Both the position numbers and the translations under genes were made by a program. A DNA stretch of 64,000 nt from Phycisphaerae bacterium (GTDB lineage Bacteria; Planctomycetota; Phycisphaerae; UBA1845): positions 19,660 through 83,659 of the forward strand of contig JAJDDY010000069.1 of the NCBI GenBank assembly GCA_029260075.1, given 5' to 3'. The notes beneath the pieces were generated by a model. It was not told the DNA's origin. It saw only the letters and a program-made list of their open reading frames with translations, and made no database searches. Positions 25,956 to 35,010 of the stretch are shown here, piece by piece. Numbering within the stretch: position 1 is the first letter of the stretch; the number at the start of each line of letters is the position of its first letter.

Positions 25956-26324
25956 GTGCCAAACGACAAGGTGTTCATACGCGACCTGTCGGCGCGCGCC
26001 ATTATCGGTGTCAACGACTGGGAACGTCGCGACAAGCAAGAGGTGCTCATCAACATCGAAATGAGCACCGATGTTTCGGCCGCAGCGAAGGCCGACGACG
26101 TAAACGTCTCCGTCAACTATCGGACCGTAGCCAAGACCGTACTGCAACACGTCGGCGACTCGTCAAGATTGACGCTCGAAGCGTTGGGTATGGACATCAT
26201 CAAGCTCTGCCTGTCGATGGAGCAGGTCGTCGCGGCGCGTGTCCGCGTCGAGAAACCGGGTGCGGTGCGCTTCGCACGAAGCGTGGGTGTCGAACTGGAG
26301 CGTCGGAAGACGGATCTTGCCTGA
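25956..26324 (+). CDS. folB: Dihydroneopterin aldolase
   Basis: 122 residues from GTG 25956, which has TTGGAG about 8 bases upstream; the longer frame to 25887 adds residues that do not fit the family. KVFIRDLSARAIIGVNDWER, QEVLINIEMSTD, SVNYRTVAKTV and LTLEALG are the expected FolB blocks, including the active-site Glu of LEALG. It converts dihydroneopterin to 6-hydroxymethyl-dihydropterin in folate synthesis. It overlaps folK by 8 bases, the common folB-folK arrangement. Confidence 0.95.
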   Translation: MPNDKVFIRDLSARAIIGVNDWERRDKQEVLINIEMSTDVSAAAKADDVNVSVNYRTVAKTVLQHVGDSSRLTLEALGMDIIKLCLSMEQVVAARVRVEKPGAVRFARSVGVELERRKTDLA

Positions 26325-26877
26325 ACAAGCGTTCATCTCCATCGGGTCCAACATTTCCCCCGAAACAAACCTGCCGCGTGCGGTCCGCGCCATGACCGCG
26401 CTGGGCCGCGTTGCGGCGGTCTCGCATATCTACGAAAGCGGTCCGATCGGCGAGCGCGATCAGCCGGACTATCTCAACGCCGCGGCACTGCTCGAAACGG
26501 ATTGCCCACCGCTGACGCTGCGTAAGCGACTTCGCGAAATTGAGGCCGAATGCGGTCGCGTGCGAATCGAAGACGCCTACGCCCCACGGACGATTGACCT
26601 TGACTTGAGCCTTTTCGGGTCGACGTTGCTGGACACCGAGGAGTTAACCCTGCCCAGCCCGGACATTCTTACGCGCTCGTTCGTGGCCGTTCCGCTCGCG
26701 GACCTGGCTCCGGGTTTTCGACATCCGACTACCGGAGATTTGCTCTCAGAAATCGCCGAACGTCTCGCGTCTCGCTTCCCCCTGACTCGGCGCGCGGATC
26801 TTTCGACCACGGTCAGCGCCCAAGTTGAGCCCGACCAACACACCGGCCACGACAACATGACACCCACCTGTGATTGA
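26317..26877 (+). CDS. folK: 2-amino-4-hydroxy-6-hydroxymethyldihydropteridine pyrophosphokinase
   Basis: 186 residues from TTG 26317, giving LPEQAFISIGSNISPETNLP; the GTG at 26239 would lie well inside folB. SHIYESGPIG, QPDYLNAAALLET and APRTIDLDLSLFG are HPPK signatures, with the two Asp of DLDL binding Mg2+. It pyrophosphorylates the FolB product using ATP. The C-terminal tail of about 25 residues (VSAQVEPDQHTGHDN) is longer than usual and looks disordered. Confidence 0.94.
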   Translation: MPEQAFISIGSNISPETNLPRAVRAMTALGRVAAVSHIYESGPIGERDQPDYLNAAALLETDCPPLTLRKRLREIEAECGRVRIEDAYAPRTIDLDLSLFGSTLLDTEELTLPSPDILTRSFVAVPLADLAPGFRHPTTGDLLSEIAERLASRFPLTRRADLSTTVSAQVEPDQHTGHDNMTPTCD

Positions 26878-26945
26878 ACCACCGCGTCCCGTCGACTACG
26901 CTTTGGGTGTTCTGCGTGGAGTGCGGCACGTCCAGTCCAGTCAAC

Positions 26946-26977
26946 GGATCACCGGCTGGAAGCCGGTGCCACACAAG
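26946..26977 (+). repeat. Dispersed repeat family B, copy 2
   Basis: GGATCACCGGCTGGAAGCCG followed by GTGCCACACAAG, between folK and the dipeptidase gene. The core ACCGGCTggAAGCCGGT forms a short hairpin. Confidence 0.8.
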
Positions 26978-27023
26978 AGCAAGGTCATACATAGCCGGCT
27001 GAATGATCGAAAGGGAATGACTT

Positions 27024-28301
27024 ATGTCAAAACTGCCAATATACTTTACTGCTCCACTGCTCATAGGCGTCGCGTGCACGCCACCGCTCGGCCGGTCGGC
27101 GTACACACCCAACGACTACGCGATGGCGCCGCTTGACTCGACCGATCAGGGCTACGAATCGATTCGACTTACGAACGAAGCCCTACGCATCCACCACTCA
27201 GCCACACTCGTCGACGGTCACAACGACCTGCCCGGTGAAATCCGCACCAAGGGTGAGTCATCGTTCGACAAGATCGACATCTCTCGCTCGCAGCCCAAAC
27301 TCCACACCGACATCGAGCGACTGCGGCGTGGGGGCGTGGGGGCACAGTTCTGGTCGGCGTATGTTCCAGCGTCGACGATCAAAGACGGTGGGGCCATGCG
27401 GTATGCTCTCGAACAGATTGACTTGATCCACCGTATGGTGAAGCGATACCCCGACGTGTTCGAGATGGCCTACACCGCCGACGACATCGTCCGAATCCAC
27501 AGCAAGGGCAAGATCGCGTCGCTCATCGGCGTCGAAGGCGGTCACGCTATCGAAAGCTCGCTCGGCGCACTACGCATGTTTTACGAGCTTGGTGTCCGAT
27601 ACATGACGCTCACGCATTCCAAAAACACAGCGTGGGCTGACTCCTGCACGGATGACCCGGAGTTCGGCGGGCTATCCGACTTCGGTGAAGAGGTCGTTCT
27701 CGAAATGAACCGCCTCGGCATGCTTGTAGACATTTCCCACGTGTCCGCCGACACCATGCGCGACGTGCTACGCATCACCCGAGCGCCGGTGATCGCGTCC
27801 CATTCATGTGCCTACGCGATCGCACAACACCCACGCAACGTACCCGACGACGTGCTGAAGCTCATGGTCGGAAACGGCGGCGTCATCATGGTCAACTTCT
27901 ATTCCGGTTTCGTCGACCCCAAAGCTGCGGCCGTGTCGAAATCTTATTGGAACACCGTCAACGATATTCGCGCGCGCTACAATGACCCGGAAGAATCGAA
28001 GAATGCCGTCGCCGCGTTCCGTAAGGAGAACCCGCTACCGCGCGGCACGGTCGCCACCGTGGTTGACCACATCGACCACATCGTCAAGATGGCTGGTATC
28101 GACCACGTGGGGATGGGCTCAGACTTCGACGGTGTCGATCTGCTGCCCCATCAACTCGACGACGTGGCCCACTTCCCCTTCATCACGCAGGAGCTGCTCA
28201 ATCGCGGCTACTCAGCCGGTGACATCCACAAAATGCTCGGCGGCAATTTGATTCGCGCGCTCCGTGAAGCTGAACAGATCGCCCGTGCGATGAAGCCATA
28301 A
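27024..28301 (+). CDS. Membrane dipeptidase (peptidase family M19)
   Basis: 425 residues. A weakly hydrophobic N-terminus ([16 protein letters not shown]) suggests export, possibly as a lipoprotein at Cys18, although the lipobox is imperfect. LVDGHNDLP supplies the His-x-Asp zinc ligands, [10 protein letters not shown] the bridging Glu, [11 protein letters not shown] and GMGSDFDG further metal and substrate residues. These Zn-dependent renal-dipeptidase-like enzymes cleave dipeptides, including D-amino-acid-containing ones. Single gene; flanked on both sides by family B repeats. Confidence 0.94.
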   Translation: MSKLPIYFTAPLLIGVACTPPLGRSAYTPNDYAMAPLDSTDQGYESIRLTNEALRIHHSATLVDGHNDLPGEIRTKGESSFDKIDISRSQPKLHTDIERLRRGGVGAQFWSAYVPASTIKDGGAMRYALEQIDLIHRMVKRYPDVFEMAYTADDIVRIHSKGKIASLIGVEGGHAIESSLGALRMFYELGVRYMTLTHSKNTAWADSCTDDPEFGGLSDFGEEVVLEMNRLGMLVDISHVSADTMRDVLRITRAPVIASHSCAYAIAQHPRNVPDDVLKLMVGNGGVIMVNFYSGFVDPKAAAVSKSYWNTVNDIRARYNDPEESKNAVAAFRKENPLPRGTVATVVDHIDHIVKMAGIDHVGMGSDFDGVDLLPHQLDDVAHFPFITQELLNRGYSAGDIHKMLGGNLIRALREAEQIARAMKP

Positions 28302-28396
28302 CGATTGGTCTTGCTGGGATTTGGCTGGGACGTAACTTCTCTCTCGGCCCTGCGGAAGTGCATCACCAATAGGGTGTACAAAAAAGGGATTTGACA

Positions 28397-28468
28397 AACC
28401 GAGCCGCGACCGTAAGGGAGTGGTCTTCGCCGACGAAACCGGATCGCTTCCTCACGGTCGCGGCTCGG
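28397..28468. repeat. Dispersed palindromic repeat family A, copy 6
   Basis: GAGCCGCGACCGTAAGGGAG at the left and CTTCCTCACGGTCGCGGCTC at the right, downstream of the dipeptidase gene. Confidence 0.8.
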
Positions 28469-28582
28469 CAAGAAGCTTCTCAAGCACGCTCTAAAGGGCG
28501 CGTGCGAGAAGGGATTCACGCACGAGCGAGGGATTCACGCACGAGCGCGAGTCACGCGCGGGCGAGCACGAGCGACGGCAAT

Positions 28583-28614
28583 TGATCACCGGCTGGAAGC
28601 CGGTGCCACACAAG
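28583..28614 (+). repeat. Dispersed repeat family B, copy 3
   Basis: TGATCACCGGCTGGAAGCCG followed by GTGCCACACAAG. Confidence 0.8.
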
Positions 28615-28739
28615 AACAGATGGGGGCGATTGCTAGCTCCTCCATGCGTTGTTCGCCGGCAACGCGTATAGCAAGTTGCCCGGACGCTTGCAGACGACTA
28701 TCGTGCCGTAGGAACACTGTCCTTCCTCGGAGCAGAAAA

Positions 28740-30029
28740 ATGAACGTCAACCGGATCGAACAAGACCCGCCACACGCCGTGCGTATGGATCACGATTCCG
28801 CAAGCCTACGACGTCGCGGTCGCGCCGCCGTCGGTCGAGTTTGCATGGTAGTATCGCTGTTGCTCATCCACGTCGGCCAGCCACAAGCGACGGCTGTAGA
28901 TTGGCCGAACTTCCGCGGCGTTCGACACGACGGCATCAGCGACGAAAAGGGACTGAAGACCTCGTGGACCAACCCAATCCCCATGACGTGGGAGCGTTCG
29001 CTGGGCGAGTCATACAGCTCCATGGCCTGCGTCGGCAACCGCATCTACACCTGCGGAGCACGCGACCAGAAACAGATGGTCTATTGTCTCGACGCCGACA
29101 CCGGCAAGGTCGCCTGGGAAAAAGCGTTCGCCGGTGAATACACCAACTCATACGGCAACGGTCCGCGTGCCACGCCCACAGTTCGCGACGGACGCGTCTA
29201 CATTCAAGGCGGTCATGGTCGCCTTGCCTGCCTCAACGCGGATACGGGGGCAGAGCTTTGGAGCAAACAATTCGACAAGAGCCACGAACCCACGTGGGGG
29301 TATAGCGGATCCGTCCTCGTAGAAGGCGACTTGGCCATCGCGATCGGCGGTGGAAGCGACGGCTCCATGGCGGCGTTCAACAGGACGACCGGCGAACCGG
29401 TGTGGACGTGCGGAAACGACCCGGCCGGATATGCAACACCCTATCCGTTCACCTTCAAGGATCGCCGGTTCGTCGCGGCGCTGACCGGAAGTTCCATCCT
29501 CGTCGCCGACATCAAGACCGGCCGACAGGTGCTACACATTCCCTGGGTTACGGACTGGAATGTCAACGCAGCCTCGCCGATTTTCCACAACGGCCACCTG
29601 CTCATCACTTCCGGCTATCGCACGGGCTCGGGCCTATTCAAGCTGTCGCTGGACGGCGATAAGCTGGCGGCGGTCACGGTGTGGAAGAACAAGGTGCTGA
29701 TGAACAAGTTTCAATCGTGCGTGCTGCATGAGGGAAAGCTCTATTCGAGCGATCAGAAATCCTTCAAGTGCGTCGATTTCATGACCGGAGAACAGGCGTG
29801 GGAGCAGAAGCGCGTCAAACACGGAACCGTCACGCTCGCTGACGGTTTTCTGTATCTGTTGACGGAAGAGGGCGAACTGCGCATCGGCAAGGCGTCACCC
29901 GAAGGGTTCCGACCCACAACCACCGCCAGCGTGCTCAGCGGACGCTGCTGGACTGTACCCGTATTGCACCGGGGCCGAATCTACGCACGAAACTTCGATC
30001 GTATTGTGTGCTTCGACTTGAGGCCGTAG
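28740..30029 (+). CDS. Secreted PQQ-binding-like beta-propeller protein
   Basis: About 429 residues from ATG 28740, which has CGGAGC about 9 bases upstream; the frame is open to 28620. The hydrophobic stretch VCMVVSLLLIHVGQPQATA is preceded by an Arg-rich n-region of about 40 residues, unusually long and compatible with Tat-like or variant export. VDWPNFRGVRHDG begins the propeller, and LDADTGKVAWEKAF, LNADTGAELWSKQF and FNRTTGEPVWTCG are blades. The only propeller gene here on the plus strand. Confidence 0.9.
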   Translation: MNVNRIEQDPPHAVRMDHDSASLRRRGRAAVGRVCMVVSLLLIHVGQPQATAVDWPNFRGVRHDGISDEKGLKTSWTNPIPMTWERSLGESYSSMACVGNRIYTCGARDQKQMVYCLDADTGKVAWEKAFAGEYTNSYGNGPRATPTVRDGRVYIQGGHGRLACLNADTGAELWSKQFDKSHEPTWGYSGSVLVEGDLAIAIGGGSDGSMAAFNRTTGEPVWTCGNDPAGYATPYPFTFKDRRFVAALTGSSILVADIKTGRQVLHIPWVTDWNVNAASPIFHNGHLLITSGYRTGSGLFKLSLDGDKLAAVTVWKNKVLMNKFQSCVLHEGKLYSSDQKSFKCVDFMTGEQAWEQKRVKHGTVTLADGFLYLLTEEGELRIGKASPEGFRPTTTASVLSGRCWTVPVLHRGRIYARNFDRIVCFDLRP

Positions 30030-30039
30030 TGGCGGTGAT

Positions 30040-30071
30040 GGATCACCGGCTGGAAGCCGGTGCCACACAAG
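30040..30071 (+). repeat. Dispersed repeat family B, copy 4
   Basis: GGATCACCGGCTGGAAGCCG followed by GTGCCACACAAG, 10 bases after the propeller stop codon. Two degenerate half-copies ending GGTGCCACAC and CGTGCCACAC follow near 30100 and 30197. Confidence 0.8.
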
Positions 30072-30313
30072 ACTGCGACCAGGGATCACGGGTAGGAATT
30101 CGGTGCCACACACCGGAGCTGGGGCGAGAATCCCTGGAACGCTTGTGCGAGAAAGGATTCACGCACCAGCTAATTCACGCACCAGCGGTTGGAATTCGTG
30201 CCACACGAGCAAGGCTATTGCGCAAACGGCAGGCCGACCGCGATACGTCCTTGTGTCGCGACCGTCCCGCCGTCCGAAAACTGTGTTAGGACGTGCGCAT
30301 GAAGCCTTCTGCC

Positions 30314-30386
30314 GAACCGAGCCGCGACTGTCAGGGAGCGGTTTTCGCACTTGCGACCGGACCGCTTCCTCGCGGGCGCGGATCGG
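30314..30386. repeat. Dispersed palindromic repeat family A, copy 7
   Basis: GAGCCGCGACTGTCAGGGAG at the left and CTTCCTCGCGGGCGCGGATC at the right. Confidence 0.75.
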
Positions 30387-30444
30387 GTCATCGCGGACCC
30401 TCTAATGTCTCCTCTCACACACGTTATGAGACTTTCTGCGAGCG

Positions 30445-31014
30445 TTAGCGCACGCGGCGGTACGTCCCTTTCATCTCCATTTTCTTGATCGTGTGCAGCG
30501 CATCGGCCCACTCGGAGAGCTCCCAATCGAGCGTATCGTTATCAACGACCGTAATCCGATGTCGACCGTAGCTCGTGGTACCATCCAATCCGATACTGCG
30601 GTAATTCATATCCCACGTCTTGGACGCCTCGTTGTATCCGGCCTTCCCGTGTTGCGGATAGCCCCAGTTGTTGAACATGGTCCAGATGTACTGTTTGCTC
30701 TTGGGGTTCCAACTCCAGATACCGGCGGCGGTGAAGTCCATGTGCGCGCTGTGTGACGAGACTTCGCCACGCAGGCAACGTTTGTCCAGAATCCACGACC
30801 ACTCAGCCGTCCCGCTCCACGACTTGTCGCGATCAGCGGCGTTAAGCATTTCCGCCTCCCACGTCCATGACCCGACGAACACGCTGTAGGCATCGAGATC
30901 GGGGGCGCGGTCGGGGCGACTGATCGTGGCAAAGTCGACGTTGGATACGGTGCAGCCAGGAACCATCATAATGGCCGCAATGATCAAAGCGGGTTTCCAT
31001 TGTTGCTGAGTCAT
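30445..31014 (-). CDS. DUF1579-like lipoprotein
   Basis: 189 residues. Signal peptide ALIIAAIMMVPGC with a lipobox-like Cys20 (VPGC) suggests a lipid-anchored protein. VFVGSWTWEAEM, WSWILDKRCLRGEV, GIWSWNPKSKQY and YNEASKTWDMNYRS follow the calycin-like DUF1579 pattern, in which a beta barrel carries repeated W/Y-rich strands. Ligand and function unknown. A second DUF1579 gene lies at 36.6 kb. Confidence 0.82.
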   Translation of the reverse strand: MTQQQWKPALIIAAIMMVPGCTVSNVDFATISRPDRAPDLDAYSVFVGSWTWEAEMLNAADRDKSWSGTAEWSWILDKRCLRGEVSSHSAHMDFTAAGIWSWNPKSKQYIWTMFNNWGYPQHGKAGYNEASKTWDMNYRSIGLDGTTSYGRHRITVVDNDTLDWELSEWADALHTIKKMEMKGTYRRVR

Positions 31015-31250
31015 GGGTCGGTCTCCATGGGGTCAAGAAGATTCGTCGTATGAACGGTACTGGCGCGGAGCATACGGACCGCACGCCCGAAACGCCAGAA
31101 AAAAATCGAAATACCTCGGTGGTGCGAACCACGGAGGATCCGGTACACTCGTGGAATACTTGGCGTGATCACGCGCCGTAGGTTCGACGCGATCACGTGC
31201 GATCCACAGACAGGTTGCGTCGTGTGCGGGCTATCGCTCAATTAGTGTTT

Positions 31251-31332
31251 CGGGTGGCCCATCTCTTGAGAGGTGGGGGAGTCGAATCCAGCGCCCGATT
31301 CGGCTCCCCCACGGCTAAAGCCATGGGCCAAC
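31251..31332. repeat. Dispersed repeat family C, copy 4 (complete palindrome)
   Basis: CGGGTGGCCCATCTCTTGAG at the left and GGCTAAAGCCATGGGCCA at the right, with GGGGGAGTCGAATC and GATTCGGCTCCCCC as inner arms. The left arm carries the 'TCTTGAGAGG' variant and the right arm the 'GGCTAAAGCC' variant seen separately in other copies. Confidence 0.8.
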
Positions 31333-31494
31333 CAGCCACGGCCAAGCGCAGCGCGGCCATGTACTGCGTGGGTCGACACATGCCCGCGCTTTCGGCTTGG
31401 TCACTCGACGCGCAGACGAGGGTCACAAGAGTTCAGTACTTGGAAGACAGCACCGGACAGAACCGCTCGGAGCGTTCTTGGGAAGGGTGGCTTC

Positions 31495-31568
31495 GAACCG
31501 AGCCGCGACCGTAAGGAAGCGGTCCGCTTTCGAGGGCGACAACCGCTTCCTTGCGGGCGCGACTCTGA
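31495..31568. repeat. Dispersed palindromic repeat family A, copy 8
   Basis: GAGCCGCGACCGTAAGGAAG at the left and CTTCCTTGCGGGCGCGACTC at the right, with the outer flank GAAACACGTTCTTA just before the ketosynthase-like gene. Confidence 0.8.
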
Positions 31569-31606
31569 AAGAGACTTCTGAAACACGTTCTTAGGCAGAG
31601 GGTACG

Positions 31607-32596
31607 ATGGGTTCAACTCGTCCAAAACACGAAAACGTCGTCTTGACCGGATGCGGGTGGGTGACGCCGTTCGCATCCGGTTCCGTTGACGACGTATTGA
31701 CCGCAGCCAAGACAGCCTCAGCCGACCTGCCGGACGGCACGGCCTATTGGGCCATACCCGACGATGTGGTCGAACAGTGCGCCGACTTCTCCAAAGAGTT
31801 ACGATCCGACAAGGCGAGTTGGATCACCGCGTTGGCTGTACGCTGCGCACTCACCGACGCCGCGTTGGATTTGACGAAGACGCCGTCGGAGCGCGTCGGG
31901 CTGGTCGTCGGCTGTGCGCTGGCCGGTCAGCACGGCATGATCACCTTCGCCGACGAAGTGCGCACGCAATCCGCCCGCTTCGTCAGTCCGATCCATTTTC
32001 CGCAGACCGTGGGCAACTATGTGGCCGGCGCCCTGTCGCGCGGCTTCAACATTCGCGGCGCCAATCAAACGCTCGCCGCCGGTGACGCCTCCGGTATCGA
32101 AGCCATCCTCGAAGGGGCCCAACTGTTGCGCTCCGGCCGGGTCGACGTGGTCCTCGCCGGAGGCACCGAGCAATGGTCGGAGCAGCTGGCGATCGGGTTC
32201 AGCCAACCCAACCAACGACTTGGCGAAGGGGCGTGCATGTTCGTCATGGAGCGGGAAGATCACGCCGTCAACCGAAACGCTCGCGTGCTGGGCCGACTAA
32301 CCGGTGAGTCAGAGGAATATGCGTTGTCATCGACGGCCGGTTTTCGCGTACCCGGCGCGGTGTTTATCGAGCATTGGATCGGACGCTGCATGGGCGCCGG
32401 CGGTGCAGCGGCGTTGGCGGCGGCCATTGGTGCCGTCAATGGAATGACCGTGCCCATCGTCGACCCGCAAGACGATCAGGCAATCGCCGTACAAGCGGTG
32501 CCCGCGACCAACACCAACGATCCCGCTCGCAAGATACGCATCGACGCAGGCGACGACCTTGAGAACAAGAGCACACTAACGCTCGTTTGCACCTAA
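31607..32596 (+). CDS. Degenerate beta-ketoacyl synthase (chain-length-factor-like)
   Basis: 329 residues, about 70-90 shorter than a standard KAS II. VVLTGCGWVTPFASGSVDDV is the N-terminal thiolase-fold start, and SRGFNIRGANQTLAAGDASG aligns with the nucleophile loop, but the catalytic Cys is replaced by Asp160. No HGTGT or KxxxGH histidine motif follows. It is therefore probably non-condensing, acting like the CLF half of a KS-CLF pair as in aryl-polyene or type II PKS systems. Two intact ketosynthases lie within 4 kb on the other strand and are natural partners. The partnership is inference. Confidence 0.82.
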   Translation: MGSTRPKHENVVLTGCGWVTPFASGSVDDVLTAAKTASADLPDGTAYWAIPDDVVEQCADFSKELRSDKASWITALAVRCALTDAALDLTKTPSERVGLVVGCALAGQHGMITFADEVRTQSARFVSPIHFPQTVGNYVAGALSRGFNIRGANQTLAAGDASGIEAILEGAQLLRSGRVDVVLAGGTEQWSEQLAIGFSQPNQRLGEGACMFVMEREDHAVNRNARVLGRLTGESEEYALSSTAGFRVPGAVFIEHWIGRCMGAGGAAALAAAIGAVNGMTVPIVDPQDDQAIAVQAVPATNTNDPARKIRIDAGDDLENKSTLTLVCT

Positions 32597-32636
32597 CAGA
32601 GTGTTCAAGAAGGCTTGCTTGGAACCGATTGCTTAG

Positions 32637-32708
32637 AACCGAGCCGCGACCGTAAGGGGGCGGTCTTCGCACTTGAAACCGGACCGCTTCTTCTCGGGCG
32701 CGGCTCTG
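32637..32708. repeat. Dispersed palindromic repeat family A, copy 9
   Basis: GAGCCGCGACCGTAAGGGGG at the left and CTTCTTCTCGGGCGCGGCTC at the right, with outer flanks GTGTTCAAGAAGGC and CAGACGCTTTCTAAG. Confidence 0.8.
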
Positions 32709-32775
32709 AAAGAGGGTTCCCAGACGCTTTCTAAGGTTTGACGGCTCCCGTCGCCTACGCTCTGGTGATCAGTTC

Positions 32776-32991
32776 TCAATCGTCGTCAGGTGGAACTTCG
32801 TACGTCTCGTCCGACGGCTTGGCGTCGATCTTGATCAACTCGTTCAAGTCCTCGTCATAAGCGTATAGCTGTCCGTCGATCACGACGATGTGCTCTCTGT
32901 CGTGTCGGCGGCACACACCCATGTTCAACACACACCCCGTACTCGAAATCGACATCACAACGGCCATCGCAATCACCAGCGATCTTCGCAT
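32776..32991 (-). CDS. Small lipoprotein, unknown
   Basis: 71 residues. MRRSLVIAMAVVMSISSTGC is a lipoprotein signal peptide with the lipobox ending STGC, so about 52 mature residues are anchored to a membrane. The mature part is acidic (VVIDGQLYAYDEDLNELIKI, ending EVPPDDD). No family recognised. Stands alone between family A repeats 9 and 10. Confidence 0.65.
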   Translation of the reverse strand: MRRSLVIAMAVVMSISSTGCVLNMGVCRRHDREHIVVIDGQLYAYDEDLNELIKIDAKPSDETYEVPPDDD

Positions 32992-33188
32992 ATCGAACCT
33001 CCAGGTAACTCACCGTGATTTCACGCCCACGCCGTGACATGCCGCACCTGAGAGAGTCGGTGCGGCTTGGCGCACTTGTTCAACCAAAGGTTACACCGCT
33101 TTCGCATCCCTTGATGCGTCAATCGGTGCGAGTGACAAGAAAAGACACTGGAACGCTGGTGCGAGAGGGCGTCGAGGAAGGCTCTTTC

Positions 33189-33258
33189 CGAGCCGCGACC
33201 GTAAGGGAGCGGTTCGTCTGCGAGGCGAAGATCCACTCCCTTACGGTCGCGGCTCGGT
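33189..33258. repeat. Dispersed palindromic repeat family A, copy 10
   Basis: GAGCCGCGACCGTAAGGGAG at the left and CTCCCTTACGGTCGCGGCTC at the right, the most symmetrical copy. It ends 13 bases before the stop of the next minus-strand gene, where it could terminate transcription. Confidence 0.85.
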
Positions 33259-33271
33259 TCGTAACGGACTG

Positions 33272-34546
33272 CTAGGCATCCGGCTGTTGGAACACGATCG
33301 CCGAATCGTGACCGGTGAATCCGGTCGACAGCTTGAGCACCGTACGCACGGGTCGCTCGGTCGCCGTAGTGATAAGCGGAATCGGAAGTTGAACGTTGTC
33401 CGGAGAAGTGTGCAGTGTAGCCGCTACGGTCTGATGCTTCATACAAAGCAGCGTGCAGATGGTTTCTATGATTCCGCTGGCGGCAAGCATGTGGCCGACG
33501 TACGGCTTGAACGCCGTGGCCACCGCGTTTTCGCGCTGCCCTTTGAGCGCATCAGCTAAGCACGAAGCCTCATAGCCATCGGAGAGTTGGGTCGCGGCGC
33601 CGTGGGGCACAATCAAATCAATATCGCCGGCGGTAACGCCGGCGCTCGTCATCGCATTGGTGATCACCTGAGACAACCGTTGCGCGCGGACATCGGGTAT
33701 CACCTGTTTCCATCCCTGCTGCGCGAAGGCCCCACCGCGATACACCGCGTAGGGCGTCGCCCCTCTTTGTTCAGCCGAAGCGGCCGATTCGAGCACGATC
33801 GCAGCAGCCCCCTCGCCAACGAAGAACCCGGACGCCGTCGAATCGAACGGCTTCATACGGTCGTCCGGTACATACAAATCAAGACGGCGAAACCATTCGA
33901 GTCGCACGCCTGTGTCGAACGCCTCCCCGCCGACCACGATCATCGTATCGGATTGACCGGAACGAATGTGCTGCGCCGCCGCCTCGATCGCAACCGCTCC
34001 GGAGGCGCACGCGTTGTGAACGCCGGTCGACAGCCCATGGAACCCAAAGGCTTTCCCGATCAAGTGAACATAAACGAAGGGCTGCATAGTGTAGAAGAAG
34101 CTCGAGAGCGTGTCGTATACCAGCGGCGGACCGGGCGTTGGCGGTGGCGTCGAGAACATGCCGAACAACCGAGCGACGGTTTGCTCCGCTCCCGGCGCCT
34201 CGAACGCTTGCATCACGCCAATCTTGTTATCGCTCCGGTCGTACTCGACGCCGGCGTCGTTCAGCGCCAACTCAATCGCCAGCAACGAGTACGCGACGTC
34301 GCGATAGCCGGAACAATCCTGCTCGACCAGAAAGCGAGAGTGACGTTCGAGTCCCGGCACGCGGTCGTCGCCCGGCATCGATGCAATGGCCAACTCGATC
34401 GTTCGCCCCAGATCGACCGGGATCACACGTCGCGTCGTCAGACTCCGGCGCTGCGAAATGGAAGTCCAAAGGGCATCGTTTCCGGCGCCGATCGACGTCA
34501 CGGGACCGAGCCCGGTAAGAACCACATCCGTTGGATTCAAACTCAT
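33272..34546 (-). CDS. Beta-ketoacyl synthase, catalytic triad present
   Basis: 424 residues from ATG 34546 (MSLNPTDVVLTGLGPVTSIG); the frame is open to 34570. Cys180 in GVHNACASGAVAI, His315 in IVPHGAATQ and His352 in KPYVGHMLAASG form the expected Cys-His-His triad. The His315 motif is HGAAT rather than the usual HGTGT, and the middle region FGMFSTPPPTPGPPLVYDTL is atypical. It condenses an acyl primer with a malonyl extender bound to ACP. Divergence from FabF suggests secondary metabolism rather than primary fatty acid synthesis. Confidence 0.9.
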   Translation of the reverse strand: MSLNPTDVVLTGLGPVTSIGAGNDALWTSISQRRSLTTRRVIPVDLGRTIELAIASMPGDDRVPGLERHSRFLVEQDCSGYRDVAYSLLAIELALNDAGVEYDRSDNKIGVMQAFEAPGAEQTVARLFGMFSTPPPTPGPPLVYDTLSSFFYTMQPFVYVHLIGKAFGFHGLSTGVHNACASGAVAIEAAAQHIRSGQSDTMIVVGGEAFDTGVRLEWFRRLDLYVPDDRMKPFDSTASGFFVGEGAAAIVLESAASAEQRGATPYAVYRGGAFAQQGWKQVIPDVRAQRLSQVITNAMTSAGVTAGDIDLIVPHGAATQLSDGYEASCLADALKGQRENAVATAFKPYVGHMLAASGIIETICTLLCMKHQTVAATLHTSPDNVQLPIPLITTATERPVRTVLKLSTGFTGHDSAIVFQQPDA

Positions 34547-34789
34547 TGTACCTGCCTGCCGCTTGCCCAAGATTCGAACAGATCAACCCTCAGAGGACGC
34601 CAGCGTACCGCGAGCATACGGTTTCGTCACGCTAGGCCGAGTCTGCGATCACCATGTTCGCTCGACCGACGCGCCGCCACGACTAGAGTATAGAATCCAT
34701 TTTCTCCGGATCACCACAAGCTGGGAAGATACGCATTAACGGACGTGAGCGCGGGAGACGCGTTGAGTGGAAGCAGCGAGCCTGTTGAA

Positions 34790-34897
34790 CAAGTTCGGCA
34801 CCAGCTTCCGACTGAGCAAGTGCGACACCGGCTTCCAGCTGAACAATTCCGGCACCGGCTTCCAAATGACCAAATGTGGCACCGGATTCCAGCCGGT
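34790..34897. repeat. 27-base tandem repeat, four units
   Basis: Units start at 34790, 34817, 34844 and 34871. Each begins CAA, carries a variant of GGCACCGGCTTCCA and is exactly 27 bases long. The last unit is the start of a family B element, so the array looks like local amplification of that repeat. All units are diverged from one another. Confidence 0.85.
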
Positions 34898-34902
34898 GAT
34901 CC
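34874..34902 (-). repeat. Dispersed repeat family B, copy 5
   Basis: ATGTGGCACCGGATTCCAGC followed by CGGTGATCC, the reverse orientation of copies 1-4. Confidence 0.75.
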
Positions 34903-35010
34903 ATCAGCGAATGCCCCGCTGCCAACGCGGGCAAACCCCGCTGGCACCGACCGGGGACACCACACCGAATATCAGCGGCGTTAACGGGCGACGATAAGCG
35001 ACGTGTACGT

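Larger units (their letters stand above)
28302..28739. other. Repeat-rich intergenic region
   Basis: No gene seen. It contains a family A palindrome, a family B copy and, at 28511-28548, a 19-base unit GGGATTCACGCACGAGCGA occurring twice in tandem (last base differs). Confidence 0.65.
30030..30444. other. Repeat-rich gap between convergent genes
   Basis: No gene is supported. It contains family B copy 4, two degenerate B fragments and family A copy 7, between a plus-strand propeller gene and a minus-strand DUF1579-like gene. Confidence 0.6.
31015..31606. other. Repeat-rich intergenic region between divergent genes
   Basis: About 590 bases between divergent genes. It contains a complete family C palindrome and a family A palindrome. 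No gene or RNA seen. Promoters for the DUF1579 gene and the ketosynthase-like gene must lie here. Confidence 0.6.
34547..35010. other. Intergenic region with tandem repeats
   Basis: No gene seen. The notable content is the four-copy 27-base tandem array at 34790-34897 that merges into family B copy 5. Confidence 0.6.

Noticed and set aside
28511..28548. Short tandem repeat as a possible CRISPR or iteron
   Set aside because: Only two 19-base units, with no spacer and no replication gene near.
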